Shown piece after piece: positions 30,782 to 59,495 of a stretch of 64,000 nucleotides of DNA. The notes beneath the pieces are model-generated. The model was not told the DNA's origin. It did not search any database and was given only the letters and a program-made list of their open reading frames with translations. A program made the position numbers and the translations under genes. This DNA is from Pegea sp. RAD2-039 (lineage: Eukaryota; Chordata; Thaliacea; Salpida; Salpidae): positions 62,001 through 126,000 of the forward strand of contig JAQGEQ010000161.1 in assembly GCA_034620365.1 (NCBI GenBank). The letters run 5' to 3'. The stretch's first letter is position 1. The number at the start of each line of letters is the position of its first letter.

Positions 30782-31649
30782 TTTCAAAGTTTCATCTGCA
30801 TAATGAGATTATGTCTATAAATAATTTTCTATTTTCTTATTACTTGCTAAACTCAAATTTACTTTTTTACCTGATTTAACCTACTGTTTATTATCTTCAA
30901 AATTACTTTTACAAGGTTCTTTTACTTGAATCTTCAAAACCAAAATCAATTCTAATTAAATCGCACTTTATTTAGCAAATATATTTTTGCATAGCTTATT
31001 TATAAATAAATGTTTCTGCTATAAGGTTAATTGTAGTTGACTGCATTAAATTGTACAAATGAAACATAAATCAGAATGCTTTGATGGTGATGTGTAAAGA
31101 ACAATTGAAAAGCAAATGAAAGAGGTGATAGCAAAATTGCAACTTGATTTTAATAAAGTAGAAAATAATTTCTTAATAGATTTAAATATCAAAATAATTT
31201 GTACAAAAAGAAGTTTACGATAAAAATGTTGCTTGAATTTCAGTTACACCCAATTTGCATTCTACAAATTGAAAATATTCGAGTTAATTATTAACTAATT
31301 TACATTTGCTATAAAATTAACTAAATTATTCAACAATTTTGAGAGAAAATTTATTTTATAAAAATTTTCAATACCGAAAAAAATGAAATTTTGTTAATAA
31401 ATACCGAAGCTAGCTGATGGAGTTATCAGAAGGTCTCTCATAAAGTTCGATGTTATTTTCATCCTTCCTGCTCAGGTAGTCCTTGGAAGATGAATGGAAA
31501 GTATTCAGAGATGTTTTATGTGGTCGTACATTTGTATCAACATCTATCGACTCTTGAAGAAAAATAATTTGTGGATAAAAGCGTTTTGAAAAGTTTTTTG
31601 CAAAATATTAAAATGTTTTCAAAAAAAATGTTTTGAAATTTTCAAAATC
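30782..31649. other. FCSK downstream region
   Basis: AT-rich DNA with no supported gene. FCSK 3' UTR is expected at its start. It ends where the next LINE fragment begins. Confidence 0.5.
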
Positions 31650-32165
31650 TTATTTATTACAATAAATGTGAAGGAGGATGCCTAAGAGAGCACTTCCCAC
31701 TAACACACATTCCCACAAACAACATCTATTATATATTATTAAGTTAGAAAAACAGAAAGAACAAAATGTAGCACATGACATTTCAGTAGTCTACAAAACA
31801 TATAACAGTGAACAATTACATGGAATGTTAATAATATAAAAAAGGGAAAAATTCAATTTAGAAATGACAATGTTGGCAAAATTATAACGGTTCAACTTCT
31901 GCTTGAACAACACGAGTGATTCTGGCATGACAATGTCTGATGGCATCTGGTTCCATGTACTAATTTTTTATAGAAAAAATTTAATCTGATTAATGTACAA
32001 GGTGATATAGGCTTATTAAGATGTAATATGTGTCGTCTGAGGTGATATAACTTGAGAGAAGGAATAATGGAAAAGAAATCGTCAAACTGAATGTCAATTA
32101 AATTGTGGATGATTTTAAAAATAAGAATTAAGCCGTATTTAGTTCTTCAAATTTCTAAAATTAAT
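31650..32165 (-). mobile_element. LINE 3' fragment, about 0.5 kb
   Basis: It starts with the shared tail (TTATTTATTACAATAAATGT) and stem-loop module (AGGAGGATGCCTAAGAGAGCA), then continues into the C-terminal coding region of the LINE (reading NQLPSDIV-like and FFSY-like segments, with disruptions). Homology to 21100-21410 fades near 32165, where unrelated DNA begins. 5'-truncated and decayed. Confidence 0.88.
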
Positions 32166-32278
32166 GATTTTAGTTAGTCTTTTTTATCTTTAATAGATTT
32201 AAAAACTCTGTTTCTGATCTTTAACTTTTTTTAAATTTAAATCATATGTTTCAATCAAATGAAATACTTCTAAATAAA

Positions 32279-32581
32279 CTAACCTGCTACATTTCGTTGT
32301 AAGCTTGGCGAAGAGCTTTCGATACCTTCATCATCATCACTGGAAAGGTTTTCAGAATTGTTTTTATAAATCCAACCAGCAACCTCATTAGAGTTGTGTA
32401 ACTTTTTGGGGATAATTTTTACAAGTTTTTTGGCAGGTAAAACTTTGTCAGGTACAATATTGGTTTTCTGAATACCATGTAAAAAATATTTTTTAGTTAT
32501 TATTGTAAAATAAAATTTTTGATTATTTCCTCTTCTCAGCCACATGATTAATAAATTTAGAAAAAAACAGTTTGGAAACAT
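32279..32581 (-). other. Possible extra exons of the voltage-sensor gene or a small hypothetical gene
   Basis: A minus-strand open stretch of 100 codons follows an acceptor (TTTCAG at about 32582). The better-looking part begins after an internal CAG near 32465: TNIVPDKVLPAKKLVKIIPK ... SSDDDEGIESSSP, a basic then acidic-serine peptide ending at a GT-like donor. It lies 0.4 kb downstream of the stop of the gene at 33000-37251. It could be an alternative 3' exon, the end of a different gene, or chance. Confidence 0.3.
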
Positions 32582-32999
32582 CCTGAAATAAAAGATAAAT
32601 GGATTTTTCTTATAATTACAAATTTCTTTTAAGATTTTTCTATCAAATCCAAATAAATTTGAATTTTTGGTTTATTTTAAATAAACTATTTAGGAGTGAC
32701 CATAAAATAAGACCAATGCTTTTTACTTAAAAGTGGTGTTTGGTGAAAATTTATAAAAATTAAAAGCTTTTTATTCAGTTGAAGTAAAAATTTACAAATA
32801 TTAAAATTTAAAGTAAAATTCTCTTTGAAAAATAATTAAGAATTAAAATATTAAATCTAAATAAAAAGTTTCAAATATATCAGCAACTTTCAACTTTAAA
32901 TTAAAATTACAATTTTACTCATTGAAATTATTATCAAAATCATTTGAAAATTCTTTTTGGAGTCGTATTTTTATTATAAAATAAGAAAAAAGTTAAAAA

Positions 33000-35900
33000 C
33001 TAAAGTAAGAAATCTTGGAGGCTTTTGTTCTGCTCACTAACTTGACTTGCTTCCAGTACAGGTGTGAAGAGCTGGGAGTTAGTGTTGAAAGAAGAGCTCG
33101 ACTTCTCTACATTTTCTTCAATTGTTTTATCTGCTTTAATAAATTTATAAAAAATCATTTGATGAAAAAGAGATGAAAAATTTGAAGTTAGATATTTATT
33201 TCATGTATAAGGTGAGCAAGAAGATGAATTTGATGAATCTAACTAACCAAACAGTTGAGAAAATTGTTGGCTAGTTCCTGGCTGATTATCGGTGTCTCTA
33301 GAAACATAAGAAACTGATGAAGACATAAAATATCACAAAAAAAAAGAAAAAAAAAGTTGGATATTCATCGAGTATATAACAAATTAAAACCTGAAATTAT
33401 TAGATTATTCTAAATTTTGATTTCTATTTTGAATTGCTTGAAAGAAAATGAAAACCGTGACAATAAACCGTGTCAAGTGAACAAAAGGCTACGACAAGAG
33501 ATATTTGGATTCTTAAAGTTAATTATAACATGTTTTGGATAAAAAACTATTTCTGGGTTAGAAACTGGTTGAAAAATTTGAAGAAATCAAATTTGAAAGC
33601 AAAAGAAATCTTTTTAAGTTCTTAAAAAAACTTTGCAATTAGTAAAAACTGAAAAATTTAATGACAGAATAGATGCAGCTTCAAATTTACATTTTAAATT
33701 ACAACTTATACATACATTTTGACCCACCAACATTTGCAATTATTTTAGGTTTTCTAATTTTCTAAACTATAATTTCAACAATTTTATTAAAATATTTTAA
33801 CAAAAAGTTCGTAAAAGCTGAAGATGTCTTATCTGTTTACCCATAAACAGAGTCAAATGGATGATGCACCTCTGCTTCAACTGCTTCACTAAATGCTTTT
33901 TGTTCGAAGCTATAGTTGACAAAACCTTTTTTGCTACCCTAAAATTAATCGAAGCAAAAATATCAGAAATTTATAAAACATTTTTGTAAATAAAAGTATT
34001 TAATATATATTCAATATATTTATTTGATTTAAATAATAGCTTTAATAGATATAACATTTTTAGTTTAGAATAAGTTTCAGAGATCTAATTGTTGTTTATT
34101 ATTGAGATTTTGAAATGATTCATATTTTTTGTAATCAATTTTTTATTTGTTGTTTTTCATGATAGTTTTTATGTTTGTTGCTTTTCAGTTGTTTTTCAAA
34201 TCAATTATTGATAATATTTCACAACTATTTCAGGAATTTATCATACGTTTTTAAATGAATAAGAACTGATGCTAGGTTTATTTAAATTTAAATTCTTACA
34301 AAGATTTAAAAGAAAAATTTTAAATCTTAAAATAATTATGTTTACAAGTTGATAATCAAACTTACAAATTCTGTTTTACTTATTTCAATTGCTTGTTTCA
34401 ATCTTGATTCAAAATCATTTTTCTTTTGATAAGCTTTCGAATTTTCGATTACTTGATGTAATTCTTCATCTAAAGCTTTATTTCCACTGCCTAGGTGAGC
34501 TATTAGTTGCTTGATTTCAAACTAAACAAATAAGTTTTAATTTGAATACATTCAATTATCAAAGATATTTACTAAAAAGATATGTTACATTGAAAATAAT
34601 CAATTTGTAATTAATTTTTTATCATGTATACATCAAACTTGTTTACATCTCTATCAGTGACTGCTTTTTGTAATTGAACGTTTTCCATTTGAAAGTTTGC
34701 AAGATTTGTATGTAAAACTTCCATCTTTTTTAAAGATTCTTTTTTAGCTTGGTTTCGTGTAGCTGTAAATAATATTTCATGAATTTAAGTAAGATAAAAA
34801 GATAGATAAAAATTCAAATAAAATTAATTGAAAACTCAGTGGCAGGAATAGAGATTTTATATTTATAAAACTGAAAATTTGGAAGAAATAAAAAGAAAAA
34901 TTATTATCAGCCAATAAAATAAATTTTGATATTCAAAAGTAGCTAAAAGAAGCTTTTAGTTTCAGAACCTTTTAAAAGGCTGTAGACTCGAATAAAACGA
35001 AACACAACCAAGAGAGAAACGCCATTCCAAGGTGAATGAGTTTTAGCAGCAAAATAGGTCGTCAAATTGGATGTGAACGAGCAAACTACTACTGCAGCAT
35101 CAGCAATCTTTAATAGAAGTTTCAATCCATTAATGGTGGTGGTCTTTTGTGTCAATTGGAATTATTTCAAGAGGTTTTTATATTAAAGTAGACCTAATGA
35201 TGGTTTTAAAAGAACATTTGTACAGATTACTTCAATAATATTTCTCATAAATTCCATCCTCCAAACTAGAAGACGACATAAGACCTATAAGAAAAAGATT
35301 AGAGTATTAAAAGATTATATCGAAAATGTGAGATTATATCGAAAAATAATAAATTCATTTTCATAAAAAGTGAGTTAAAAATATTAAACATGTGATAAGA
35401 AAATACTAAATTTGGAAATGTTTAAATTACAAAAGAAAAATACTTTATATCATTAACTTTACAACAATTACTAAAAAAATAAAGTTAAACTTAAAAAAGA
35501 TCCAAAATAATTAAGTTCAACATCAATTTCTAATTAATTTGATGAGTTAAAATGATTTTTAAGTCAATTGTGAATTTTATGATCAAACTTAAATTTATTT
35601 AGAGTTTTAGCTTAACAAATCAAAAATAACATCTAGTACTTAGATACTAAATTTTTTAATTTGATTTTAAGCAAGCTGACTAATTTTGCAAATAAAGTTT
35701 ATTTAAACCAATCAAATATCGAAAAAATAGATTTCAAAAATATTTCAAATGTTTGCTAGGAGTAATAACATTTTTAACATATTTTCTTATGCCTCTGCAA
35801 GTTTTTCCATTTTCTACATTAATTATATTAAACTATGATACTTAAGACATTTTCATTATCTTTCTCCTCATATTGTTTTGTTCACTTTAAGAGCTGTACA

Positions 35901-37251
35901 ATTTTTCATTTGTATTCAAGTAAAAAAACTAATCTTGAAAAATTACCTCTACAAAAAAGAAAGAGATAATAATGAAACTAGACCAATGTAGCCAGGTAGA
36001 TACAACATTAGTAGTTTCAGTTGATGAAGTATTTGAAGTTTTTAATCCAACTGTTTCTACAACTGATAATAAAAGATGATTAAGAAATTAAAACTTACAA
36101 CTTAGTCAACACAATATAAGCTAATAAAGAAATGAGTACCTTGTAAAGTGTCAGAGTTTAATAAGACCTCTATCAAAAGTAAAATAATCAGTATTATAGT
36201 CCAGCCAAGTATTGTTAAGTAAAATGAAATTGATGATAAACATCTTTTAAATGTTGATAAACCTAAAAAAGTGGCAAAATATGAATATAAGAAGTTCAAT
36301 TGATGTTCATTTGATGAACACGTTGAAAATTTGAAATATTTTGCACTTGATAAACTATGAACATCTCTTTACTTACATGAAAAACAATTTAATGAATGGT
36401 GGTTAGACATTTCATTTGAAATACAACAGCATAGTCTAGATTCAAATCTGTAATTTACAAACAAGTATTCTTAAAATTTCTTAATTTATAAAATTATAGT
36501 TTTAACTTCAGAAAAAATAAAGAATAAAAATTATATAGTAACATCACCTGTTGATTAAATACGAATTACTTAAAGAGAAAAAAATTAAATTAGGTTAAAA
36601 AAATTTACTAATGTAATGGTGTATTTGAAAAGTAAGAACTTTAAGCAACAAAATTATCATCTGTACCTTCAGTTAACATATAAAAATATAAAGTAATAAA
36701 TTCACTTTTTCAAATTATAAAATAGATTATAATGAATTTTATGAGAGATATAAAAGAAAAAATGTTGACATCAAAATCATGACTAATAAAGAAGTACTTA
36801 AAAATTTTAATGTAAAGAAAAAATTAAGATTATCATCATATGATTTTATGAATATTTTAAAACTTAAAAAAATTACTTTACAATTGTCACAAAACCGCAA
36901 AACATATAAAAAAAATACATTTTATTGATTCATTTTGATGAAGATCTTAATTAAGCTCAAATACAGAAGCAGAAAATAAAAACTATATCTAAATCATCTA
37001 TATAATATAATATTATTACTAAGAAATACTCAAATTTTAAAATAAAAAATAATAATACTGTAATAAAGTATTAAAAAGCATACTGATATTTGTTAAATTC
37101 AGGAAAATAAAATAGCTTACTGTACTTCAATTTGAGAAATAGTTTTTTCCAAATTTGGCTGAGGGGGTAAAGTAGCTGGCCAAATTGATTTCTTAGATAT
37201 TGACGAAGAATCCTTATCTAAAGATTGATAATTCAAGTTTTGAAAACTCAT
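33000..37251 (-). CDS. Voltage-sensor domain protein (HVCN1/TMEM266-like) with coiled coil
   Basis: About eleven exons on the minus strand, phase-consistent where checked: start 37251 (MSFQNLNYQSLDKD), then about 36450-36385, 36265-36140, 36068-35948, 35283-35230, 35139-34972, 34762-34650, 34522-34368, 33940-33837, 33301-33250, and 33138-33000 (TAG). Four membrane helices: S1 (LTILGWTIILIILLLIEVLL), S2 (WSSFIIISFFFVEVL, with the conserved Glu), S3 (LLKIADAAVVVCSF, with the conserved Asp), and S4 (SLLVVFRFIRVYSLLKG). There is no pore domain. After S4 comes a coiled coil (LKKMEVLHTNLANFQMEN, IKQLIAHLGSGNKALDEEL) and a polar tail. The S1-S4 plus coiled-coil layout matches the Hv1 proton channel and TMEM266. 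S4 has Arg-x-x-Arg and then Ser where Hv1 has its third Arg, so proton conduction is uncertain. Confidence 0.78.
35775..35910. repeat. Dispersed repeat B, intronic copy
   Basis: It lies in an intron of the voltage-sensor gene. Core ATGCCTCTGCAAG, TTTTCTACATTAATTATAT, GATACTTAAGACATTTTCAT and TTTAAGAGCTGTACA matches the other copies in order. Confidence 0.7.
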
Positions 37252-37999
37252 AATACAGTTGTTAGAATAAATTTGATCATCTGATATTAATTTTTAAATG
37301 AAAAAAAACTTATAAAAGAATCGAGCTTCATTTCATTGAGCAGTTTGTTGACAAACGTACGAAACTATAGTTTTATTTGTTGTTGTGTTTTGGTTGTACA
37401 GTTTAGTTTAAAAATTATTCCATAAAATTAAAAAAACAATTTCGTTGTATTTGGAAGGAGTTTTTTTAATATTTATTTTTATGTGCTCCAAAAACTTTTG
37501 TTTGACAAAAATTAATAGAAAAAATAGAAAATACTATAAAATGATAAAAAAATAAAATAACTTTTTAAAGCCTATACTACTTATACGAAATGTATGTAGG
37601 TAAAGTATTTAAAATTTATCTTTCTTTTAAAACTATTCTCTGAAAAATGTTAGAAAAATATTAAATTTTTTTATATTCCATCTAAGTTTTCTGATAATTT
37701 CTGACAGTTTATCAATAGAGTTATTGAAATAATAAAAAAATGAGTTGAACTATTTACACATAAAAATACTTAACTCAATATTTCAAAGATATTATCAATA
37801 TCAATTCATTAAATATAAATTTCTTTTTTACTTTGGTCAAAACAGTCATAAAAATTTTTTCTACGAAATCTAAAAGAATAATATTTCTGTAAACTCAAAC
37901 TTCTTAACAAACGAAAAACACCTTTCTAAATAGAGTTTATGAGGTGTATTTATAGAAATGTTGAGTATTTTAATCTAATACATGGTTATTGATTAATTA
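37252..37999. other. Upstream flank of the voltage-sensor gene
   Basis: AT-rich. A weak acceptor-like AATATCAG is near 37280. No other supported feature. Confidence 0.45.
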
Positions 38000-39030
38000 A
38001 TTTATTTATTTATTACAATAAATACGTAGGTGGGTGCCTGAAGAGAACACCTCTAGCTAATACACATTCTCACAGATAATATCTATCAAGTTAGAAAGAA
38101 GAAGATGTAATGCATGTCAGTTCAGTAGTCCTCAAAACATATAACAGTGAACAATTACATTGAATGTTAATAATAAAAAAAGGAGAAAAAATCACGGTTT
38201 AGAAATGACAATGTTGGCAATATTAAAACGGTCCAACTTCTGCTTGAACAACACGAGTGATTCTGACATGACAATGTCTGATGGCAGCTGGTTCCAAGTA
38301 CTAATTGTGTGGTATGAGAAAAAATTCGCTCTGACCAATGTACCAGGTGATATAGGCTTATTAAGATGTAATGTGTGTCGTCTGAGTTGATATAACTTGA
38401 GGGAAGGACTAATGGAAAAGAAAGCGTCGCATTTAAGGTCAATTAAGGATAATTTCAAAAATAAGAAGTAAGTCGTATTTAATCCGTCGAGTTTCCAAAG
38501 TATCTAAATTGAGGAAACTGAGACGATGTTTATAAATATCATATTTAATATTAAGTTTCCTGCATAATAATCTTGTAAATATTGCCTAAACAGATTCGAT
38601 TTTTTGATATCACCAATTTGATATGTCATCCATGCACTAACATTGTATTCAAGAATTGGACGTACGTACAATTTGAAAAGATTGATAAAAAAGCATGGGT
38701 CTTTAGAATTAAATGTTCTTATAATAAGTTAGTCAAGGTTGATTGATTTTACAAAGGTTTTGGAAACATAAATGTGCCATTTAAAGTCAGATGATAGAGT
38801 AATGCGAAGGTTTAGGACTGAAGGTATTTTTGGAATAATAAATCAAATGATGAAATATCGTTTCAAGGAATGAGCGGCTGGCTGACGAGATAAAGTTCAA
38901 AATTTGCATCTGGCTTAAGGGAGAAAGTTTTAAGTTCTAGGATTTGCAAATGTTGCTTAAAAGAGTGACAGAAGTTGTTAATGAAATCTTTCTTAGACTG
39001 ACAAGAGATTCTGAGACCTCTGGCATTGTC
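38000..39030 (-). mobile_element. LINE 3' fragment, about 1 kb
   Basis: The tail is TTTATTTATTTATTACAATA, followed by the stem-loop module (38028-38075). The minus-strand stretch 38458-38192 reads the LINE C terminus (FFSYHTISTWNQLPSDIVMS ... NIANIVISKP, stop). This copy keeps the terminal part of the protein that is cut off by a stop in the copy at 21296. Farther on, homology to 21410-21960 continues with many small indels and fades near 39030. Not functional. Confidence 0.9.
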
Positions 39031-42000
39031 TGATATTATAAGTATTGATTATTATACAAAATTCTACAATTTAAAGTTAAAAATCTATAGCCACAACTGA
39101 TTTTGTAAGAACATAATATTATACAAATAATAGTAAATAAAATTCTATAGTTTTTGACTGAGTATTGTTAGCCAAAGCATTAAATAAAATATATTAAAAT
39201 AAGAATTTAGTTTGTGGCGAAGTCCCATTTTGTAGGTCTGATGTTTGGTGACATCTCCCAATAACCTGGGACAGTGACATCAAGGTCAACGGATTGTAAG
39301 TGTTTTATCTAGGTTAACTCTCATAAGTATTACTTTTCTCAAAGCAACCGCAAGGTAGTGACACCATAAGCCATTATTGGTGAAAATGCTTTCCGTTGTA
39401 AGGTAACTAGCGATGTAAAGTGCTGAAAGTTTAAATAAGCTAATCATAGAAGAAATGAAGTTTAACTTGAAACGGTAAACAACTAACAAACATTTTCCTA
39501 CAAGAAGTTGAATTCCAACATTTGCAATTCTCATAATAATTTCGGAAGCAATGTTCTTTTTCTGAAATTTATTTTTAACTTTATCCACAAACATTTGTAT
39601 TTCCACAAATAATTTTTATATTTTTTCAAATCTTCAAACTCTAAATTTTGTATTAATTAGTAGTTATAGTGATTGTATAAATTTGAAAACAAATTGTTCT
39701 TATAAGAGTTTTGTATATCTACTTTTTTGGTAAATTTTATGTAATTCAAGTATACTTTGTTTTAATCTTTTTATAACTTAAACAAAAGTATTAAATTTTA
39801 AAAGTTGTTCATCAAAAATTCCCTGCGTTCTATTTTCAATATAATCTTTCAAAAATTTTCTTTTTTATGGATATTTATTAAGCTTGAAAATAACATTTGA
39901 TAATTTTCAAAAATAGATAAAAATTATTAAGAATTGTTTTTCAATTTATTTTACTCTTACATATTTAATCATTTTTTCTAAACCAGTTTTTGTAAACTGT
40001 CTCAAAAATTTTCTGTCAACCTTTCAATTACGTACCTTGTAAAAAATAGTATATTGGTCACAGAAATTCCAAATTAAGTCAGCAAAACTTCACCAAAATA
40101 CTACAATCTAATTAAGAAATTATTTCCCCTTATTCACGAATAGCCATTTGGCGCCATAAAGATGTGGTTAATCAAAAAAGTTTTTTTGTTCGACAATTTT
40201 TTTTGATAAAAACATTTCATGTAAAGACTATTTATAGAAAAGTGAGTTTACCTAGATGATAAAAACAAAAACTTTTTTTACCAACTTTTTCAATCGTGTT
40301 TTTTACCAAAAAATTTGGAATTTGATTGTTTTATTTCTTATTAGAGATGTCTGTATGAATTTTACCATCAGCTTGTTACTTTTATTTCTATTTACGTTTT
40401 AATTAGCGGACCATAATAAATTTTAGTGATATTTTTTGTTTAAAATTTATTTAAAATATCTTAATAAAACTTTGAATTTTTTTCTAAACTTATAAATTTA
40501 TGTGAAAATAAGCAACGAAAGAAAAATTCAAACTAATCATTTAAATAATGTTAAAAAAGTTTGAAATAATTTTGTAGATTGATTGTTTATTTATTTTTTT
40601 ATAAGTTTTTCACTAATGTTAATATTTTGTTAAATTTTCAAACTAACACAAACCTTTTGTGACAAACTTATTGTAACTTTTAGGAAAAGTTGAAATAAAA
40701 CCTATATACCTCAAATTGAAACAAAGTGTTTGTTGTAAAACTATCTTTCTCTCTACTATATTATGTCTTGGATATTACATTAAATCATCATTGAATGATT
40801 ATTTTGTGTTACAAACAATTGGTAAACTTTCCCTTATTCTTTTAAAAAGTGTTATACATAACAATAAATATTTTCATATAAGGACTTTTCAAGTAAGAAA
40901 ATCAACCTTATAAAAATCTAAACAACCTAAAGACATTTTAAGAAAACTTTAAATTTCTTATTTTCATTCTGATCAAAAATAAATTTTTGAAATATTTTAT
41001 TAGTAGCTGCTCAAAGTTACTCGGTATTATTTGTTTTAGTTTCATAACAAAAATTTTAAGATTGATAAAATACTTGTTGAAACAACTCCAGTAAACTTTA
41101 TCTATACAACAACATATTATAATAACAACCAGTTTTGTTCAAGGTTATGATAAATTGAAACAAGAATTTTATTGAGTTTTTAATAAGTACTCATTTTAAA
41201 CTAAATAAAATTAAATATTCATATTGAAAAGCATTACTAGTTATTATTGTAGTCGATAAAAATTATATAGACTTAATTTTTTAATCTTTTAAATTAGTTT
41301 CAGGCGGTTACGTTTGAGAAAGATCAAAATTAGATTAATATAACCCGTGATTAAATAGAGAAAAATAATACAAATCTTTCATAAAATATAGACAGACAAA
41401 ATATGAGCTGTGAATGATAAAATGTATTTGAAGAATGATAAATATCTACTGGTAGAAGATAATAATTGATGAACAATTTGGTGAGAGGTTTTTACAGAAA
41501 CGTCACTCTATTTTTACTGAATGTTGTAGCTAAAATGTTCCTATTTGTGATAATAAATTGTCGAAATGTATACGAGCCTCATATTAGCAGCTCATATCTA
41601 CATGATGAAAAGCTGCCTTAGGCACTATCGTGATAACGGTATCGGGTACGCACACTATTTGAACTAAGCAAGTAGACAAGACTGATTTAAAAAGTTTTAA
41701 GGTGCTGTAGTCATAACTTCTTTGATCATTAAGATTTTTGTTTGTCGTATTTATTATTAGAAGTGTTATTAAAATTTATCGTTTTGTAAAATTCTTTTGA
41801 TCATGAGATTTTAAAAACGATTTTTTTTGCAAAGAGTTATCAAGAGTTTTTTTTGTAATTTAAATAATTACCTGTCAATAAATTTTAGCCAAGTCATAGG
41901 AAGCAATTGAAATCGAAAACTATATGACGTCAAAGCGATAAAAATTTCTTCATTTAATTTTTTTGAAATTTTTTATGGTTTAAATGAAAGCAGTTTTAAG

Positions 42001-42545
42001 TTTGAAAATTGAATTTGATTTTAAAGGGTTTTATTTGATTGAATTAGAGAAAAAACTTAGAAATGTTTTAATAATTTTTGTTAGTCTAAATTTAGAAGGC
42101 AATATTTAAGCATATTTTGTTTTTAAAAGCTTATGTTATTTATTAATACGTAAAATTTTAACGCTTTGTATAATATGATGCATGATTAGCGATAATTGTC
42201 GAAAACTTCATTAAAATTGCTTTAAAATTAATCCAGTTTATTTCATATTCGTCTACTTTTTAAGTGTTTCATAAAACTTTCGCTTAAGGGCATCTGAAAC
42301 ATATTTATAAACTCTTTTTTTTGCATTGAAGTTTTCCTTGCTTGCTTTGAACAATTTTACTCAGTAAATAACTAGTAGGCCGCATATTGAATTAATACAG
42401 TTGTTGTTTATCTATCACTAGACAGTTTTAATTGATTTTTATTTTAAAAACATTTCAGGGTAAATGCAATTTTTACATTTTTTTGGTGAAGTATAGGTGT
42501 TAAGAAATATATTCCAAAACTTCTGCAACTCTGAAAATTGGTTGA
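39031..42545. other. AT-rich intergenic DNA upstream of MYRF
   Basis: No gene I can support in about 3.5 kb. Repeat C (39235-39420) is the only recognisable element. The open stretch 40716-40913 (+) has low-complexity composition and no family likeness. Promoter and outron of MYRF are expected near the right end; a candidate acceptor (GGTGAAGTATAG) ends near 42497. Confidence 0.5.
39235..39420. repeat. Dispersed repeat C, copy 2
   Basis: It matches 15325-15480 over CCTGGGACAGTG, AGGTCAA, GTTAACT and the CAACCGCAAGG segment. Both copies are in the same orientation on the plus strand. Confidence 0.65.
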
Positions 42546-57751
<15,206 letters not shown>

Positions 57752-59495
57752 GCCTACAATAAGCTGTCTCTTAATCTACAATCTGCCAGTCAACTTAAAC
57801 AAACTAAATGGTGTCACTTTAAAGTTTTGTTTTGGAAAAATATTGTTTTCAAAGCTCCATACTAGTTAGTTGTTAAATCTTTTTAATTTGATTTTGACTA
57901 AAATTTTGCTAAGATATCGCACCTAATTTTGACACAAGGCTTTTTTATTTAGCTGATATTAAATTTCATTATTTTGTCTAACAGTTTAAATATTCAAATG
58001 TTCTGGAATATTTTCTTAGTTATCTATCACAATAAAGTAAATAAACACCTCATTTCACAGATAAAAGCCAAGCTTGCTTGATAGTATCAACCAAGAAAAT
58101 ATAAGATGTTAATATTGTCCACAAAAGCTTTATTAATATTTGCACTATAAGCAAAATTATCTAAACTTTAATAATAGTGTTATATATAGATAATCTGATT
58201 AATCACTTAATTATACAGTTTTTTTAGCTTAATTTTAAGCACTAATCTAAAGGACATCTTTTTTGGTTGTATTTTGTATATTGTGCAATATAAATGAAAA
58301 TTAAATTTTGAAAAAGAATCTTTTTTAGATTTTAAATTTGTGAAATTATTCTTTAAAGTTAATTTTTTTTAAACTATATGTTATTCTCGTCAATGCTTGA
58401 CTACTTTCGAATATTTACACATGAAAGACCTACTTTTTAATTTTTTGAAACTATATATTATCAGGTGCTTGCTTCTCAAAACGTTTTTTATTATTAACAT
58501 TTTTGTCTCAGCCTTTTTATTTTCCTTTTTATGGCTCAATTCTGAATATTAGTAATTAGTTACCTGAATATTTCATTGAAACAAAAGCATTTTATTTAAT
58601 AAGTTAATTTCTGATTCACATTTAAATCATATTTATTTAAGAAAATAGTTCCTCTAGAATAAGTTTGCAACAAAGTTAGTTTTTATATTTAAATAACAAA
58701 GGTTTGTACGAGTCTCATCTGCTTTTTTCTGCTTATTGTACTTCTTGTCTGAGTATTTGCTTGCTTTACATCACAGTTGCTAGCAAAGTTTTGTACATTT
58801 AAAAAGACTAAATATACGTACGATAATTTAAATTGTTTTTTATTTTTGGTTTAAACAAACAGTTTCCTACGCAAACTTTATGTTTTATAATAATTCTAAA
58901 GTTTTGACTAAATATGACATTGCTTAAAAAAGTTTTTTGTAGAAAGCAATAGAATATTTTTCATTTAAAAAAACTAAAGTAAATCTTCTATCACTGTTTA
59001 GTAGTTTTGAATGTAGTATATAAACGTTTGAGTCACGAGAAATCATTACGCATAGGGTCTTTGATGTAACTTTATGTTTATATAACCTTGTTTGGACAGT
59101 ATTTTATGTTTAGACATGTCATATCATTTTAGCAGTTTTCACAATTTTAAAAATTTCTTTCACTAAAGTTAAAATTTAGAAAATCAAAACTCAACCACTT
59201 AGTTTAGGCCAAGACAAATCTGTTACTTTATAAGAGTTTGCTTTAAGACTACAATAAGCTACAATAATTAAAAGTTCTTAATAATGTAATGACATTTTAT
59301 TTAACGCCACTTTGAAAAGAAGAAAAAGTAATATTTTACAATTGAAAAATAACAAAAAACAATCTGTTTAAATATAATTTAGTCTTAAAGAAAGTTCATT
59401 TACTTACATCAGCCTAATCACAGAAGTTACAAAAGATTTCTCAGATTGATTTAACAGATTAATCTTGTTTTAATATTGAAGCAAACATTATAAAG
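57752..59495. other. AT-rich region between convergent MYRF and tetraspanin
   Basis: It should hold the MYRF and tetraspanin 3' UTRs. I see no other gene or repeat copy in these 1.7 kb. Confidence 0.5.

Noticed and set aside
40716..40913. 65-codon plus-strand open stretch upstream of MYRF
   Set aside because: Composition is that of random AT-rich DNA and there is no splice or family support.
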